A DNA stretch of 64,000 nt, taken from positions 42,047 to 106,046 of the forward strand of contig WGNC01000014.1 in NCBI GenBank assembly GCA_016124745.1. Direction: 5' to 3'. This DNA comes from Thiobacillus sp. (lineage in GTDB: Bacteria > Pseudomonadota > Gammaproteobacteria > Burkholderiales > Thiobacillaceae). This document shows, piece after piece, positions 23,919 to 33,831 of the stretch. Below the pieces are notes generated by a model that was not told where the DNA came from, ran no database searches, and saw only the letters and a list, made by a program, of their open reading frames with translations. The position numbers and the translations under genes were made by a program. The first letter of the stretch is position 1, and every line of letters begins with the position of its first letter.

Positions 23919-24140
23919 AAGGAAACACTGAGCAAGTCCTTCGACGAGCTTCCTTCGACAAGCTCAGGACGAACGGCAACGTATTGGCTCCGTTCATGGT
24001 GAGCCTGTCGAACCATCGTGGTGAGCCCTTCGACCCTGCTCAGGAGAGCCCCTTCGACGGGGCTCAGGACAGGCTTGTCGAACGTTCTCCTGAGCGCAGT
24101 CGAAGGGCACAAAGCAAACCAACTTGTTAAGTGTCTCCCT
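23919..24140. repeat. MITE-like element, copy B2, with terminal inverted repeats
   Basis: A 222-base relative of 13260-13443 with imperfect 19-bp inverted ends (aaggaaacactgagcaagt; the complement of the right end reads agggagacacttaacaagt). It shares with copy B1 the run from ctcaggacgaacggcaa through the cgtattggctccgttcatgg and gagcctgtcgaaccatcgtgg blocks to gcgcagtcgaagggcaca. It differs by two internal blocks rich in TTCGAC/CTCAGG. It lies between the efflux operon and the PhoX-like gene. Confidence 0.75.
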
Positions 24141-24292
24141 AAACGAGAGACAGGCGGAATCCTGCTGTGTCCGTTTAATGCCATCATCGATGCTGAACGC
24201 GCCGTAAAATCCTGCGAATGCCATCTGAACGAAATACACGCGACATGTCGGCACTCCAATCGCTCACGACGAACCAAGAGATATTCACGGTG

Positions 24293-25615
24293 ATGCCCCG
24301 TGTGTGCCCACTCGCAATCAGCCTGTTACTGGCCGCCTCGCCGGTCATCGCTGCTGGCGAGTCGTTCCGGGACTTCACGCCGCTGCGCGGAGACGTCGGC
24401 GCCGGCAGCCTGCCCGAAGCTGCGCCCTACCGGCTGTCCTCGCCGCATTTCAGCCAGCAGATGCTGGTTGCCCGCGACGTCGCCCAGGCGCGGCGCATCG
24501 ACAGCGGCAGCTACGACATGCAGACCGCAAACGAGAACGGGCCCGATGCCGGCCGCTACCTGTTCAGCGTGTTCGAAACGCGGCAGCCGGGCATCCAGCG
24601 CACCGACCTGCGTACCCGGACCACGACCACGATCTGGACAGCCCCGGCGCCCGGCAGCCATGTGGCATTCGACGCCTGCCGCTGGACGCCCTGGGGCAGC
24701 CTGCTGACCGCGGAGGAATCGTGGAGCGATCGCGGCGCACCGACCAGCCCGTACGGCCGCCTGTTCGAGCTGACCCATCCGCTGGCCGCCCCTGCCCACA
24801 TCGAGATCAGGCACCGCAGCATCCTGCCGCGCGTGTCGCACGAAGGGCTGGCTTTCGACAGCAGGCACAACCTGTACTTCGTCGACGAGCATCACGCCGG
24901 CCATATCTACAAGTTCACCTCGACCAGGCCGCAGGCCCCCAACGGCGACACGTTCTTCGCCGCCGGTCAGACCTTTGTGCTGCGTGTGGGCGACGGCACG
25001 GTCGCGGAGGCCACCGGCGCCGCCCGCTGGATTCCGCTGACCGATCGCAACGGCGCTGCACTGCCCGGCGCCGTCGTCGTTATCGACCCCAATGGCCAGA
25101 CCGCGATCGACGGCCGCGCCACACCGAGTTTGCCGACCTTCCTCGGCACCCGATTCGACCGCCCCGAGGATCTCGAAATCAGGACGCTGAAGGACGGCCG
25201 TCAGATGCTGTTCGTGGCGACCACCACCCACCACAAGGTGTTTTCCATCGATTTGCGCAACGACACGGTCAGACTGTTCGCCAGCCGCGATACCCCGGAT
25301 ATGGCCACCGGCCGGCCTGCCGGCAGCGCCTTCGCCAATCCGGACAACCTGGCGATCGATGCCGACGGCAACCTCTACATCGTGGAAGACCAGCCGGGCG
25401 GCATCGAGGACATCTGGTTCGCGCGGGACGAGAATCATGACGGCGTGGCCGAAGCCCTCGGCAAGTGGGCCAGCCTGTCCACCGTCGGCGCGGAAAGCAG
25501 CGGTCTGTACTTCGATCCTTTCAGACCGGATGTCGCCTATGTCAACGTGCAGCACCCGGACAGCGGCGTGGATCGCACCATCATGATCAGTGTGTCGCCG
25601 CGTTCCGGCCAATGA
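24293..25615 (+). CDS. Secreted PhoX-like (DUF839) protein
   Basis: Product of 440 residues. A Sec-type signal peptide (MPRVCPLAISLLLAASPVIAAG) is followed by a beta-propeller-like PhoX domain with SHEGLAFDSRHNLYFVDEHHAGHIYKF, RPEDLEI and ANPDNLAIDADGNLYIVEDQPGG, resembling calcium- and iron-coordinating strands of PhoX phosphatases. True PhoX enzymes use a Tat signal; no twin arginine is seen here, so catalytic activity is uncertain. ATG 24293 is preferred over 24218 because it places the signal peptide at the terminus. It could also be a non-enzymatic propeller. No phosphate-box-like site was recognised. Confidence 0.75.
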   Translation: MPRVCPLAISLLLAASPVIAAGESFRDFTPLRGDVGAGSLPEAAPYRLSSPHFSQQMLVARDVAQARRIDSGSYDMQTANENGPDAGRYLFSVFETRQPGIQRTDLRTRTTTTIWTAPAPGSHVAFDACRWTPWGSLLTAEESWSDRGAPTSPYGRLFELTHPLAAPAHIEIRHRSILPRVSHEGLAFDSRHNLYFVDEHHAGHIYKFTSTRPQAPNGDTFFAAGQTFVLRVGDGTVAEATGAARWIPLTDRNGAALPGAVVVIDPNGQTAIDGRATPSLPTFLGTRFDRPEDLEIRTLKDGRQMLFVATTTHHKVFSIDLRNDTVRLFASRDTPDMATGRPAGSAFANPDNLAIDADGNLYIVEDQPGGIEDIWFARDENHDGVAEALGKWASLSTVGAESSGLYFDPFRPDVAYVNVQHPDSGVDRTIMISVSPRSGQ

Positions 25616-25655
25616 CGCGCCGCTTCGGCCGTCCCGCCCCGGCGGCGGCGGATGG

Positions 25656-26021
25656 CTAGAGTTCGGAAAACAGGTAGGCCAGCAGCGCGATGCCGAGCAA
25701 CACCACCGACAGGTTCATCGCGATCCCCGACCAGGTGCAATAGCGCGCCGGGATTTCGATCGGTTTGAGCGTGACCAGCACGCGCCTGAACTGCACGATG
25801 GAGAATCCGATCACGATCAGCGCAAGCGTGATGAAAGCGACGCCGATCCAGAATGAAAAGTCCCGCCCCGTTTGGCTGGGCGATTGCCGCAGCATATGAA
25901 GAAACAGGCCGAAGCGTTCGAGAACGAAGCCGAAGGCCATCAGTGTGAGGCCGGTGCGATTCCAGGCCATGAGCGTGCGTTCGGCGGCAAAGAAGACGCG
26001 CGGATCGTTGAGGTCGGACAT
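25656..26021 (-). CDS. DUF202 membrane protein (YidH-like)
   Basis: Product of 121 residues with three predicted membrane helices and the DUF202 hallmark AAERTLMAWNRTGLTLMAFGF near the N-terminus. Function of the family is unknown. Its ATG overlaps the oxyR stop by one base (TGATG), so it is translated with oxyR and is likely part of the peroxide-response unit; that link is inferred from position. The frame is open far upstream inside oxyR, but only MSDLNDPRVFFAAER gives the family start. Confidence 0.85.
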   Translation of the reverse strand: MSDLNDPRVFFAAERTLMAWNRTGLTLMAFGFVLERFGLFLHMLRQSPSQTGRDFSFWIGVAFITLALIVIGFSIVQFRRVLVTLKPIEIPARYCTWSGIAMNLSVVLLGIALLAYLFSEL

Positions 26022-26926
26022 CAGACAGGCTCCACTTCGGATGGCAAACTGGCTTTGAGCGTCGCGGCGAGACGTTCGAAGGTCTCGGGAAACGGTGCAC
26101 GTTTGCGCCAGACCAGGCCGATGGTACGCCCCGGCGGCGGCGATTTGAATGGCCGGATCTCGACCGTCTTCTTGCTGATGCGCGGGCCGGCATCGACTGC
26201 CAGCGCTGGCAGCAGGGTCAGGCCCAGCCCCATGCCCACCATCTGGCGCAGCGTCTCCAGGCTGGTGGCACGCACTTCCTCGCGACCGCGCGATCCGGTG
26301 CCGCACACATCGAGCGCCTGGTCGCGCAGGCAGTGGCCCTCGTCGAGCAGCAGCAACTTCTCCGCCATGATGTCCGTCACTTTCAGCACGTCGCGCCCGG
26401 CAAGCGCGTGACCAACCGGAAGCGCCGCATAGAACGGCTCGTAGAACAGCGGTTCGACACGCAGGCCGTCGTCGGTGACCGGCAGCGCCAGCAGCCCCGC
26501 ATCGAGCTTGCCGTCGAGCAGATGCTCGAGGATTTGCGGCGTCATCTCCTCGCGCAGCAGCAGCCGCAGGCCGGGGTGCTTCCTGTGCACCAGCGTCAGC
26601 GCGTGCGGCAGGTAATATGGCCCCAGCGTGGGAATCACGCCGAGGTGCAGCGTGCGCGACATCGGATCCTGAGCGTGCCTGGCCAGTTCCCGTATGCGCT
26701 CGGCTTCCTCGACGATGCTGCGCGCCGCCCGAAGAATTTCCTGGCCAATCGGCGTCGGCGTAACGCGCTTCAGACTGCGGTCGAACAGCGTCACCCCCAG
26801 GAAATCCTCGAGCTTCTTGATCTGGGTCGACAGCGTCGACTGGGTAATGAAGCAGGCCTCGGCCGCGCGCCCGAAGTGGCCGTGATCGGCGAGTGCAACC
26901 AGGTATCGCAGTTCCTGCAGGGTCAT
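26021..26926 (-). CDS. oxyR: LysR-family peroxide sensor OxyR
   Basis: Product of 301 residues. The N-terminal HTH (1-60) contains AAEACFITQSTLSTQIKKLE. The regulatory domain carries LDEGHCLRDQALDVC with C199 and C208, the same numbering as the disulfide-forming pair of E. coli OxyR. On oxidation by hydrogen peroxide it would activate the divergent katG and perhaps itself. The spacing to katG is 118 bases. Identification rests on the exact redox motif plus katG context. Confidence 0.95.
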   Translation of the reverse strand: MTLQELRYLVALADHGHFGRAAEACFITQSTLSTQIKKLEDFLGVTLFDRSLKRVTPTPIGQEILRAARSIVEEAERIRELARHAQDPMSRTLHLGVIPTLGPYYLPHALTLVHRKHPGLRLLLREEMTPQILEHLLDGKLDAGLLALPVTDDGLRVEPLFYEPFYAALPVGHALAGRDVLKVTDIMAEKLLLLDEGHCLRDQALDVCGTGSRGREEVRATSLETLRQMVGMGLGLTLLPALAVDAGPRISKKTVEIRPFKSPPPGRTIGLVWRKRAPFPETFERLAATLKASLPSEVEPV

Positions 26927-26936
26927 GGCGAGGCAT

Positions 26937-26953
26937 TCGATTTTATCAATCGA
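26937..26953. promoter_or_regulatory. Inverted repeat in the oxyR-katG intergenic region
   Basis: TCGATT-ttatc-AATCGA lies 11 bases upstream of the oxyR start in the 118-base divergent region, which is AT-rich throughout (catt-ctagactattcattgg follows). It is a candidate part of an OxyR site for autoregulation and katG control. It does not match the E. coli OxyR consensus well, so this is positional evidence. Confidence 0.35.
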
Positions 26954-27029
26954 ATCATTCTAGACTATTCATTGGTTACATTTCCGAACATGGTCTTAAA
27001 TGAAACGACTCTAGTGTGGAGTTGAATAG

Positions 27030-29225
<2,196 letters not shown>

Positions 29226-29235
29226 TCGTTAGGCA

Positions 29236-29259
29236 CGCCCGTCCCGAGCGGGGCGGGCG
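29236..29259 (+). terminator. Putative katG terminator hairpin
   Basis: CGCCCGTCCC-GAGC-GGGGCGGGCG: a 10-bp stem with one G-T pair, 11 bases after the katG stop. Only a weak T-rich tail follows (cttgaattg). Confidence 0.45.
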
Positions 29260-29296
29260 CTTGAATTGAACGTGTAAATAATGAGGTTCCAGAGAT

Positions 29297-29602
29297 ATGA
29301 AAGCCATTCTGATCGACCCCGAAAACCGGGCCATCGAGTCTGTCGACATCGACGACCGCGCCGACATCGTGCGGCTGGTCGGTTATGACACGCTCGAATC
29401 CGATGCCGTCGGCACGGCAGGCGACCGCCTGTATTTCGATGAGGAATGCTTCCTGCGCGGCACGACCTGGCGCTTCCAGATCGACACGATCATCCCGGTA
29501 TCGGGCAAGGGCGTGATCGTCGGAACGGCCGAAGACGGCAGCACGCTGCGCGATGCCGCGACAGGCATCGATGAACTGCGCAGCCGCATCCGCTATCTAT
29601 GA
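29297..29602 (+). CDS. Hypothetical protein, 101 residues
   Basis: Soluble acidic protein beginning MKAILIDPENRAIESVDID, with predicted alternating strands (GDRLYFDEECFLRGTTWRFQ; GKGVIVGTAEDGSTL). The N-terminus vaguely recalls DUF3846-type proteins (MKAI-x-I-x-P), not enough for an assignment. No signal peptide and no membrane segment. It is 71 bases after katG, beyond the hairpin, and 19 bases before another small gene, so these two probably form one transcript. Confidence 0.7.
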   Translation: MKAILIDPENRAIESVDIDDRADIVRLVGYDTLESDAVGTAGDRLYFDEECFLRGTTWRFQIDTIIPVSGKGVIVGTAEDGSTLRDAATGIDELRSRIRYL

Positions 29603-29621
29603 GCAGAAGGAGGGTGAAGCC

Positions 29622-29771
29622 ATGAACGGAAACTGGCAGGAACAGATGCTCGCGGCGCTGGCCATGCTCGGCGCCGGCCTCGAGGGCATGGGCCTGGAGA
29701 TGCCAGAAGAACACGGCGACGACCGCTCCAGCCTGCTGGATGAACTGAAGCGCCCGCCTTTCCTCGACTAG
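29622..29771 (+). CDS. Small acidic protein, 49 residues
   Basis: Begins MNGNWQEQMLAALAML. A short amphipathic Ala/Leu/Met-rich helix (about 5-27) is followed by an acidic, polar tail (MPEEHGDDRSSLLDELKRPP). The ribosome site is very strong (AGAAGGAGGG). Its last codons overlap by 4 bases with the 3' end of the convergent protease gene. The family is not recognised; coding is supported by the RBS and by spacing after the preceding gene. Confidence 0.6.
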   Translation: MNGNWQEQMLAALAMLGAGLEGMGLEMPEEHGDDRSSLLDELKRPPFLD

Positions 29772-30952
29772 CCTTTTTTCGCGATGCGTTCGGGCAGGCG
29801 CGCCACCGTGACGTCGATCCCGAGCGAGCGGCCATTACGCCAGACCTCGAGCGCGGCGTCGTGTCCGGGCGGCGTCAGCGCGACCTGGGGCGGCAGGTCG
29901 CCCGCCTCGATGATGGCCTTGCCGTCGTAGCGCTGGATGACGTCGCCCGGCTTCAGCCCCGCCATCGCTGCCGGGCTGCCAGGCTCGACGGACGCCACCA
30001 GCGCGCCCACCGGTTCGTTCAGCTTGAACGAGGTAGCGAGGTCCTGGTTCAGTTGCTGGATGCCGACCCCGAGCCAGCCGCGCGTGACCTTGCCGTCCGC
30101 CTTCAGTTGGGCCGCTACCCGCATTGCGACGTCGATGGGGATGGCGAACGCCACACCCTGATAGCCGCCACTGTTGCTGTAAATCTGCGCGTTGACGCCG
30201 ACCACGCGGCCGGCCAGATCGATCAGCGGGCCGCCCGAGTTGCCCGGATTGATCGGCACGTCGGTCTGCACGAAGGGGATATAGGCATCACCCGGCAGGC
30301 TGCGGCCGAGCGCGCTGACGATGCCTTGCGAAGCCGACTGCTCGAAGCCGAACGGCGAGCCGATCGCCAGTACCCACTGCCCCACGCGCAAGGTGTCGGC
30401 GTGGCCGATTTTCACCGTCGGCAAGTCATGGGCATCGACCTTGATGAGCGCCATGTCGGACAGCGGATCGACACCGATCACCCGCGCGCTCAGCTCGTGC
30501 TTGTCGCTGAATTTCACGTTGATCTCGCGTGCGCCGTCCACCACATGCGCATTGGTCAGAATGTAGCCGTCCGGCTCGATCACGAAACCGGATCCGACGC
30601 CGCTCCGCTCGGCTTCCGCCTCGGGTGGCATGCGGAAGAATTGCTGCAAGTCATCAGGAATCCCGCGCAATGCCGCGCGCGGCGACTTCCCGTAGGTGAC
30701 GCTGATATTCACTACTGCCGCCGCAGTCTGTTGTACCAGCGGCGTGAAATCCGGCAATCCGGCCGGCACCGGAGCGGCGGCGCCAGCCGCCGCAGGTGTC
30801 GTCGGCAGACCGGCATGTGGCGCTGGCGAAAGCAAGGCATGGGTTGCCCCGCCGAGGGCGAACAATGCGGCCGCCGCGAGGGTCTTGACTGGCAGGGTTC
30901 GGGCAGGGGGTTTCACGCATCCATCCTTCAAACAGGTTGCAAGCTTGAGCAT
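29768..30952 (-). CDS. HtrA/DegS-like serine protease with one PDZ domain
   Basis: Product of 394 residues. An N-terminal hydrophobic segment (about 22-42) acts as signal or membrane anchor. The trypsin-like domain has catalytic H136 (LTNAHVVDG), D166 (DPLSDMALI) and S239 (NPGNSGGPL). A single PDZ domain follows (about 295-385; GWLGVGIQQL, GSPAAMAGLKPGDVI), the DegS-like layout rather than the two PDZ of DegP. It would act in the periplasm in protein quality control or envelope stress signalling. The start at 30952 has GGAGGGATC upstream. It is divergent from the DedA gene, and the promoters must share 90 bases. Confidence 0.9.
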   Translation of the reverse strand: MLKLATCLKDGCVKPPARTLPVKTLAAAALFALGGATHALLSPAPHAGLPTTPAAAGAAAPVPAGLPDFTPLVQQTAAAVVNISVTYGKSPRAALRGIPDDLQQFFRMPPEAEAERSGVGSGFVIEPDGYILTNAHVVDGAREINVKFSDKHELSARVIGVDPLSDMALIKVDAHDLPTVKIGHADTLRVGQWVLAIGSPFGFEQSASQGIVSALGRSLPGDAYIPFVQTDVPINPGNSGGPLIDLAGRVVGVNAQIYSNSGGYQGVAFAIPIDVAMRVAAQLKADGKVTRGWLGVGIQQLNQDLATSFKLNEPVGALVASVEPGSPAAMAGLKPGDVIQRYDGKAIIEAGDLPPQVALTPPGHDAALEVWRNGRSLGIDVTVARLPERIAKKG

Positions 30953-31041
30953 TGATCCCTCCGATCGCAAAACAGTTCCCGTTCCCACACTCAGCCGCTG
31001 GACGAACACAACGAAACCCTGCACAGCCTACAATCCCGTGC

Positions 31042-31602
31042 ATGGCTCTCTCCGCACTGATTGCGCAATATGGCCTGATCGCCGTCTTCGCCGGCAGCCT
31101 GCTGGAGGGCGAAACCGTGCTGCTGCTGGCGGGGTATGCCGCGCATCGCGGCTACCTCGATTTGGCTGCGGTGGTTGCAGTTGCCACGTTCGGGGCCGTG
31201 ATCGGCGACCTGGGGTGGTTTCTGCTCGGCCGCTACCAGCGCCGCAACCTGCTTCACCGTCACCCGAGGCTGGGCAGCAAGGTCCGCCGCGCGCTTGCCC
31301 TGATCGAGCGCCACCCGACGACAACCCTGCTTGCCATGCGCTTTGCCTGGGGCCTGCGCATCGCGCTGCCGATCGCGGTGGGCATGAGTCGCATTCCATG
31401 GCGGCGTTTTCTGTTGCTCAACCTGCTCTCGGCGCTGCTGTGGGCGCCTCTCGTCGCCAGCGCAGGCTACGCCTTCGGTGCCCTGATCGAACGCCATGTC
31501 GCCGGCCTGCATCGCGTCGAACACTGGGGCATGCTGGCAGTCGTGACGCTGGCGCTTGTCGTTCACCTCGTCGCCCGGCGACGCAGCAGGCGCCCCGAAT
31601 GA
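31042..31602 (+). CDS. DedA-family membrane protein
   Basis: Product of 186 residues starting MALSALIAQYGLIAVFAGSLLEGETVL. DedA features: the re-entrant LLEGETVLLLAGYAAHRG loop, GAVIGDLGWFLLGRYQRR, and the MRFAWGLRIALPIAVGMSRIPWRRFLLLN segment with conserved Arg and Gly. DedA proteins are now linked to undecaprenyl-phosphate or phospholipid recycling across the inner membrane. The frame is open back to 30952, but the earlier part overlaps the divergent promoter; ATG 31042 gives the family start. The ribosome site is weak. Confidence 0.85.
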   Translation: MALSALIAQYGLIAVFAGSLLEGETVLLLAGYAAHRGYLDLAAVVAVATFGAVIGDLGWFLLGRYQRRNLLHRHPRLGSKVRRALALIERHPTTTLLAMRFAWGLRIALPIAVGMSRIPWRRFLLLNLLSALLWAPLVASAGYAFGALIERHVAGLHRVEHWGMLAVVTLALVVHLVARRRSRRPE

Positions 31603-31671
31603 GACGCTTGCCGGGCTGCGCCCGCTGCTATTGCATGAAGAATGCGCGCGGCCTGCTTTTCCGCGGCGAAA

Positions 31672-32379
31672 TCAGTTCCGGGCGCTCGCGGAATCGAGTC
31701 GCACGGCGTGGCCTGCCGCCGGCGGCCCCGCCAGCGCCAGCGCATAGATGCGCTGCAGATCCTCTTCGCTGACGTCGACGAAGGTGTCGATCTGCGAAAG
31801 CGCATAGACCAGACTGCTGTGCGGAATCATGCTTTCCCTGGGCGGTTCCGCATCCGCTTCCGAACGGCGCACCCAGCTTTGCGGATAGCGCCGCCAGGCA
31901 AACGGGTAGTTGAACACCACGGCCACGGCAAAAATGGCAACCACGTTCAGCAGCACCGGGCTCAGCACGAATCCGTAACCCAGCGCGTGGGCCGTGTCCC
32001 CGCCGAGCACGAACGAAAGCGCGGTTGCGCCGCCGGGCGGATGCAGGCAGCGCAGCCCGTACATCGCGCCGATCGACAGCGACACCGCCAGCGCGGCCGC
32101 CAGCATGGGTTCGTTGCCCAGCCAGCGCACGCAGGCGACGCCGATCGCCGCCGACACCAGGTTGCCGCCGAACAGCGGCCACGGCTGCGACATCGCGCCG
32201 TGTGGTGCGGCGAACAGCAGCACCGCCGCCGAGCCCATCGACGAGACGAGGAGGATGCCGCCATGTCCGCCCAGCCAGACCTGACTCAGCCAAACCACGG
32301 CGAGGATGCCGAACAGCCCCCCGCTGGCCGAAATCCAGTGTTCGCGTTCGGAGACCGAATAGGCCAGTTTGCTTACCAT
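31672..32379 (-). CDS. HPP-family membrane protein
   Basis: Product of 235 residues. Four to five membrane helices (about 20-165) include the family name motif CLHPPGGATALSFVLGG, preceded by SSMGSAAVLLFAAPHGAMSQP. HPP proteins are proposed nitrite or other anion carriers in organelles and bacteria. The C-terminal tail (about 195-235; SQIDTFVDVSEEDLQRIYALAL) is cytoplasmic and has no CBS domain. ATG 32379 is chosen over 32418 because the extra 13 residues are Arg-rich and not family-like. It lies 97 bases downstream of the DsrC-like gene on the same strand. Confidence 0.85.
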   Translation of the reverse strand: MVSKLAYSVSEREHWISASGGLFGILAVVWLSQVWLGGHGGILLVSSMGSAAVLLFAAPHGAMSQPWPLFGGNLVSAAIGVACVRWLGNEPMLAAALAVSLSIGAMYGLRCLHPPGGATALSFVLGGDTAHALGYGFVLSPVLLNVVAIFAVAVVFNYPFAWRRYPQSWVRRSEADAEPPRESMIPHSSLVYALSQIDTFVDVSEEDLQRIYALALAGPPAAGHAVRLDSASARN

Positions 32380-32476
32380 TCGCGTGAACCTGCCGGCTCG
32401 CGGCACCCGCCGGCGCACCTCCGCGCCGGCCTAACCGGGGCGACACCCGCACAGCATTCACCAAGAATCATCATTC

Positions 32477-32815
32477 TCAACCCGTGCTCCAGGCACGCGG
32501 GCGCCGCATGCCCGCGATCTTGCAGGCCTGCTTGACATAGCCGTAGGGGAACAGCACGAACAGCTGCTTTTGCGCCTCACGGCCCATGCGTTCGGCCAGA
32601 TGCCTGATGACGAAGCGGGCATCGGCCGCGACCTGGTGCTCTTCGTAGTAATCGCGCATGAAACGCAATACCTCCCAATGGTCATCGTTCAGCTCGATGT
32701 GCTCGTCCTGCGCCAGGGCCCTGGCCACGTCCTCGTCCCAGTCGCCGGGCTCCACCAGGTAGCCCTCGGCATCGCGTTCGGGCAACAAAGCCGCAGAATC
32801 AGTTGTTTGTTTCAT
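32477..32815 (-). CDS. DsrC/TusE-family sulfur relay-like protein lacking the C-terminal Cys
   Basis: Product of 112 residues with the DsrC fold markers: GYLVEPGDWDEDVARALA, LNDDHWEVLRFMRDYYEEH, and the C-terminal arm VKQACKIAGMRRPRAWSTG. In DsrC the arm carries two cysteines, the inner one (Cys in QAC) and a penultimate one that forms the trisulfide; here only the inner Cys is present and the tail is RPRAWSTG. It is therefore neither canonical DsrC nor TusE, and may be a regulatory or carrier variant. Its start has GAGGAAC upstream. It is divergent from a LysR gene. Confidence 0.85.
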   Translation of the reverse strand: MKQTTDSAALLPERDAEGYLVEPGDWDEDVARALAQDEHIELNDDHWEVLRFMRDYYEEHQVAADARFVIRHLAERMGREAQKQLFVLFPYGYVKQACKIAGMRRPRAWSTG

Positions 32816-32874
32816 GACAAGTTCCTCAGAGTTGCGATGAGGCTAGTTTACGGAAAGCTTATATATTCATCTAA

Positions 32875-32912
32875 CGATAAAATTTGCTGTCTAATATCGA
32901 TAAAACCGATAT
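32875..32912. promoter_or_regulatory. Operator region between the DsrC-like and LysR genes
   Basis: The 104-base AT-rich divergent region holds two direct repeats CGATAAAA (32875-32882 and 32898-32905, 23 bases apart) and a dyad ATATCG-N7-CGATAT (32894-32912) ending 7 bases before the LysR ATG. LysR proteins typically bind such dyads to autoregulate and to control the divergent gene. Confidence 0.5.
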
Positions 32913-32919
32913 ATAAAGC

Positions 32920-33777
32920 ATGGACACCGAACTCGCACGCACCTTCCTGATGGTGGCCGCCACGGGCAACTTCGTTGCTGCCGCCAGCCGCCTGCACGTC
33001 ACCCAGTCGACCGTGAGCGCGCGCATCCACACGCTCGAAACCTCGCTCGGCGCGCGTTTGTTCCAGCGGGGCCGCAATGGCGCGGAACTGACGCCATCTG
33101 GCAAGCGTTTCCTGCGCCACGCCAAGAACCTGGTACGCACCGTAGAGCAGGCGCATCATGACGTCGGCCTGCCGCAGGGATTTCGCGACGTGCTGACCCT
33201 GTCCGGCCGCATCGCCGTGTGGGAAGGCTTCCTGCCGCACTGGGTGGCCTGGATGCGCGAGGCCGCGCCGGACGTGTCGCTGCGACTGGAGATCGGCTTC
33301 GAGCCGGACATCATGCAGGGACTGATCGAAGGGACGGTGGACATCGGCGTGATGTACACGCCGACTTCACGCCCCGGGCTGATGGTGGAATTGCTGTTCG
33401 ACGAGACCCTGCTGCTGGTGACCAGCGATCTCGCGCGGGGCTGGCCGGACACGGGCTACATCCATATCGACTGGGGCCCGGAATTCCACGCCCAGTTCAG
33501 CGACCTTCATCCCGAGACAGGCCCTCCCGCACTGGTCGCCAACATCGGCTGGCTGGGGGTGCAGCAACTGCTGACCTACGGCGGCAGCGGCTATTTTCCA
33601 CAGCGGCTGGTTCGGCGCCATATCGAGTCCGGCCAGTTGTGGCGCGTGCCGCACAGCCCGCAATTCAGGTTGCCCGCCTACATGGTGTATCCGCGCGACA
33701 GCGGCAACGCCACCTTGAGACAGGCACTGGATGGATTGCGCGAACTGGCACGCGCAGAACAGGCGCACGGTGATTAA
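32920..33777 (+). CDS. LysR-family transcriptional regulator
   Basis: Product of 285 residues. The N-terminal HTH contains FVAAASRLHVTQSTVSARIHTLE and the family Leu-Gly-x-x-Leu-Phe-x-Arg element (SLGARLFQRG). The substrate-binding domain (about 95-280) has GLIEGTVDIGVMY, typical of effector-binding LysR domains. The cognate effector is unknown. It is divergent from the DsrC-like gene with a 104-base shared control region, so it most likely regulates that gene and the HPP gene behind it, hence a possible sulfur-compound signal (inference). Confidence 0.88.
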   Translation: MDTELARTFLMVAATGNFVAAASRLHVTQSTVSARIHTLETSLGARLFQRGRNGAELTPSGKRFLRHAKNLVRTVEQAHHDVGLPQGFRDVLTLSGRIAVWEGFLPHWVAWMREAAPDVSLRLEIGFEPDIMQGLIEGTVDIGVMYTPTSRPGLMVELLFDETLLLVTSDLARGWPDTGYIHIDWGPEFHAQFSDLHPETGPPALVANIGWLGVQQLLTYGGSGYFPQRLVRRHIESGQLWRVPHSPQFRLPAYMVYPRDSGNATLRQALDGLRELARAEQAHGD

Positions 33778-33831
33778 TTGAGAGCCGGTAAATGTGGGCT
33801 ATGTTTATAAAAAGTGATCGGAGAATCGGTA

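Noticed and set aside
23919..24140. Considered as a CRISPR array or regulatory RNA because of repeated TTCGAC/CTCAGG blocks.
   Set aside because: Units are irregular in length and spacing, there are no unique spacers of equal size and no cas genes; inverted ends fit a mobile element better.
26941..27000. Search for a canonical E. coli-type OxyR site (ATAG-N7-CTAT spacing).
   Set aside because: Only partial matches were found; the TCGATT dyad is reported at low confidence instead.
32458..32500. Possible frameshift at the 3' end of the DsrC-like gene restoring a C-terminal Cys.
   Set aside because: The alternative frame gives PACLEHGL without the DsrC ending, and the RPRAWSTG ending looks like a coherent family variant; kept as a caveat only.
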